Part shown: positions 6,456-7,529 of the stretch, piece by piece
Layout: every line of letters starts with the position of its first letter
How positions within the stretch are numbered: the stretch's first letter is position 1
Assembly: GCA_943330925.2 (NCBI GenBank)
Contig: CALQJP020000109.1
Coordinates: 1 to 7,529 of the forward strand
Length of the DNA stretch: 7,529 nucleotides
Direction: 5' to 3'
Origin: Chryseobacterium gleum
GTDB lineage: Bacteria; Bacteroidota; Bacteroidia; Flavobacteriales_D; Sanyastnellaceae
Made by a program: the position numbers and the translations under genes
Notes under the pieces: model-generated
The model's database searches: none
Seen by the model: the letters and a program-made list of their open reading frames with translations, nothing else
What the model was told of the DNA's origin: nothing

Positions 6456-7529
6456 TTACTTGATCATAAGTGTAGCCCCTTTCAATCCATGTGTTTCGAT
6501 TCGATATACACCGGCCGCCCACTGCGAAACATCCAGTTGCTGAACAAGGCTTGCGTTAGCATCATCGTATACAACCTGTCCGGTGGCATTCAAAATTCGA
6601 ACACCTCGGAAACCTTGAGGGATAATCAAATTCAAGACGCTTCCCGCCGGATTCGGATAAACCTGAACACGGCCGGCATTCGATTCTTCCACATTTTCTA
6701 TAATGATGTTCAACTCGTTGCTGAGTGAGCTGCAACCAAATTCATTGGTAGTACTTACCGAGTAGATACCCGAATTCATGGGCACCATTTCGGGAAAATT
6801 ATAATCCAATGCCTCACCATTCAGATACCATTCCCATGAAACTCCTCCTTCGGGGGCTATAAGAACACCATTGGGGTTCGTTAGGACATTTCCCGGCATC
6901 GCCCACACTTCTACATTCAGTGTATCGTACTCATTGCAAAATGGGTTAGTTCGATTGAGCACGATGTTGTAGTTGCCGGCTTCATTCGCAGGGAAGTTGT
7001 ATAGCATTTCATTTGCGACTACACCACCATCGATTGTCCAGGTATAGGTTTCGGTATAATCCAACTCAGGGAAAATATTGAGTAGTACCGGCTGATTTTC
7101 GCAAGTGGCATCCACACCGTTTGGATCGGGAATGAGGTCGCAGGAGAAAATAGTGTGCGAATACGTGTTGGTAATGACCGGTTCGTTGTCATCGAAGTAG
7201 ATGGCTGCGGAGTTATTGATTACATCAAGCGGTAACAACGAATCGAACGACCGAATGCGGTACACCACCCAGCCGTGTGAGTTGGGCTCATCGTGCACGC
7301 TATCGGGCAATTGTATATTATCGAAAACAAACTGCACCATGCCATCGGGAGTTACGATGGTGCTGTAGGAATGCGATGCCGCGATGGGTGCAAAGGAATT
7401 AAGATTCAATCGAGTAATATCCAACTGATCTTCGATGCGCACATTGAAGGCGGGCGCGTTGCCTGTGTTCTGGAATCGGATGCGGTACTCAATTTCCTCA
7501 CCTGAAGTAATGAAGTGCTGCTCGGTCCA
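6456..7529 (-). CDS. T9SS cargo protein with DUF7619-like, Ig-like and type A sorting domains (3' part; runs off right edge)
   Basis: The frame is open from the right edge to the TAA at 6458-6456, giving 357 visible C-terminal residues; the true start is outside. A GTG at 7442 is internal, because coding continues upstream without a break (EIEYRIRFQNTGNAPAFN, visible 12-29). Visible residues about 8-128 match the DUF7619-type domain common before T9SS tails: FQNTGNAPAFNVRIEDQLD, then NNSAAIYFDDNEPVITN. Two Ig/PKD-like modules follow at about 130-210 (TYTWTIDGG, NEAGNYNIVL) and 212-278 (VSWEWYLNG, NSGIYSVSTTNEFGC). Residues about 287-357 are a T9SS type A sorting domain: VQVYPNPAGSVLNL, VRILNATGQVVY, LDVSQWAAGVYRI and a final MIK. 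The protein should cross the outer membrane through T9SS and be anchored or released there. The enzymatic or adhesive N-terminal part is not visible. Confidence 0.93.
   Translation of the reverse strand, partial: WTEQHFITSGEEIEYRIRFQNTGNAPAFNVRIEDQLDITRLNLNSFAPIAASHSYSTIVTPDGMVQFVFDNIQLPDSVHDEPNSHGWVVYRIRSFDSLLPLDVINNSAAIYFDDNEPVITNTYSHTIFSCDLIPDPNGVDATCENQPVLLNIFPELDYTETYTWTIDGGVVANEMLYNFPANEAGNYNIVLNRTNPFCNEYDTLNVEVWAMPGNVLTNPNGVLIAPEGGVSWEWYLNGEALDYNFPEMVPMNSGIYSVSTTNEFGCSSLSNELNIIIENVEESNAGRVQVYPNPAGSVLNLIIPQGFRGVRILNATGQVVYDDANASLVQQLDVSQWAAGVYRIETHGLKGATLMIK

Noticed and set aside
7440..7442. GTG as the start of the right-hand T9SS cargo gene
   Set aside because: The frame stays open to the window edge and the upstream residues belong to the same DUF7619-like domain.

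Overview
The window looks like chromosomal DNA of a Bacteroidota bacterium (probably a Flavobacteriales-type lineage with moderate GC). Four lines of evidence support this. There is a type IX secretion system (T9SS) type A sorting domain at the C-terminus of the right-hand gene. The left-hand gene is a large secreted protein with CUB and PKD-like modules. There are -7 promoter boxes of the Bacteroidota form TAnnTTTG. Start codons lack Shine-Dalgarno sequences and often have A-rich leaders. Exact taxonomy cannot be set from the sequence alone.

Layout: two incomplete minus-strand genes for exported, cell-surface or secreted proteins flank a block of five plus-strand genes. Positions 1-1185 (minus) hold the first 395 codons of a secreted multidomain protein that runs off the left edge. 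A 162-bp divergent intergenic region separates it from panB (1348-2163), the first committed enzyme of pantothenate/CoA synthesis. An RluA-family pseudouridine synthase (2216-2986) follows closely. After 222 bp with a good promoter comes a 566-residue lipoprotein (3209-4909) with an OmpA-like domain and TPR repeats, closed by a strong hairpin terminator. Next is a two-gene unit: a hotdog-fold thioesterase (5047-5454) whose stop overlaps the start of an isochorismate synthase (5451-6407). A bidirectional terminator (6406-6437) separates this from the last gene, the minus-strand 3' part of a T9SS cargo protein (6456-7529).

Functionally, the plus-strand block is mostly housekeeping: CoA precursor synthesis, RNA modification, an envelope lipoprotein and probably menaquinone synthesis. 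The thioesterase/isochorismate synthase overlap is the most informative context, because it suggests that the thioesterase is the DHNA-CoA hydrolase (MenI) of the menaquinone pathway.

No mobile element, CRISPR array, tRNA, rRNA or clear defence system was seen. The less ordinary observations are two genes whose -7 box lies exactly 4 nt before the ATG (possible leaderless mRNAs), a heptamer tandem repeat across one of these promoters, and an OmpA-like domain whose usual peptidoglycan-binding Asp is Ser.
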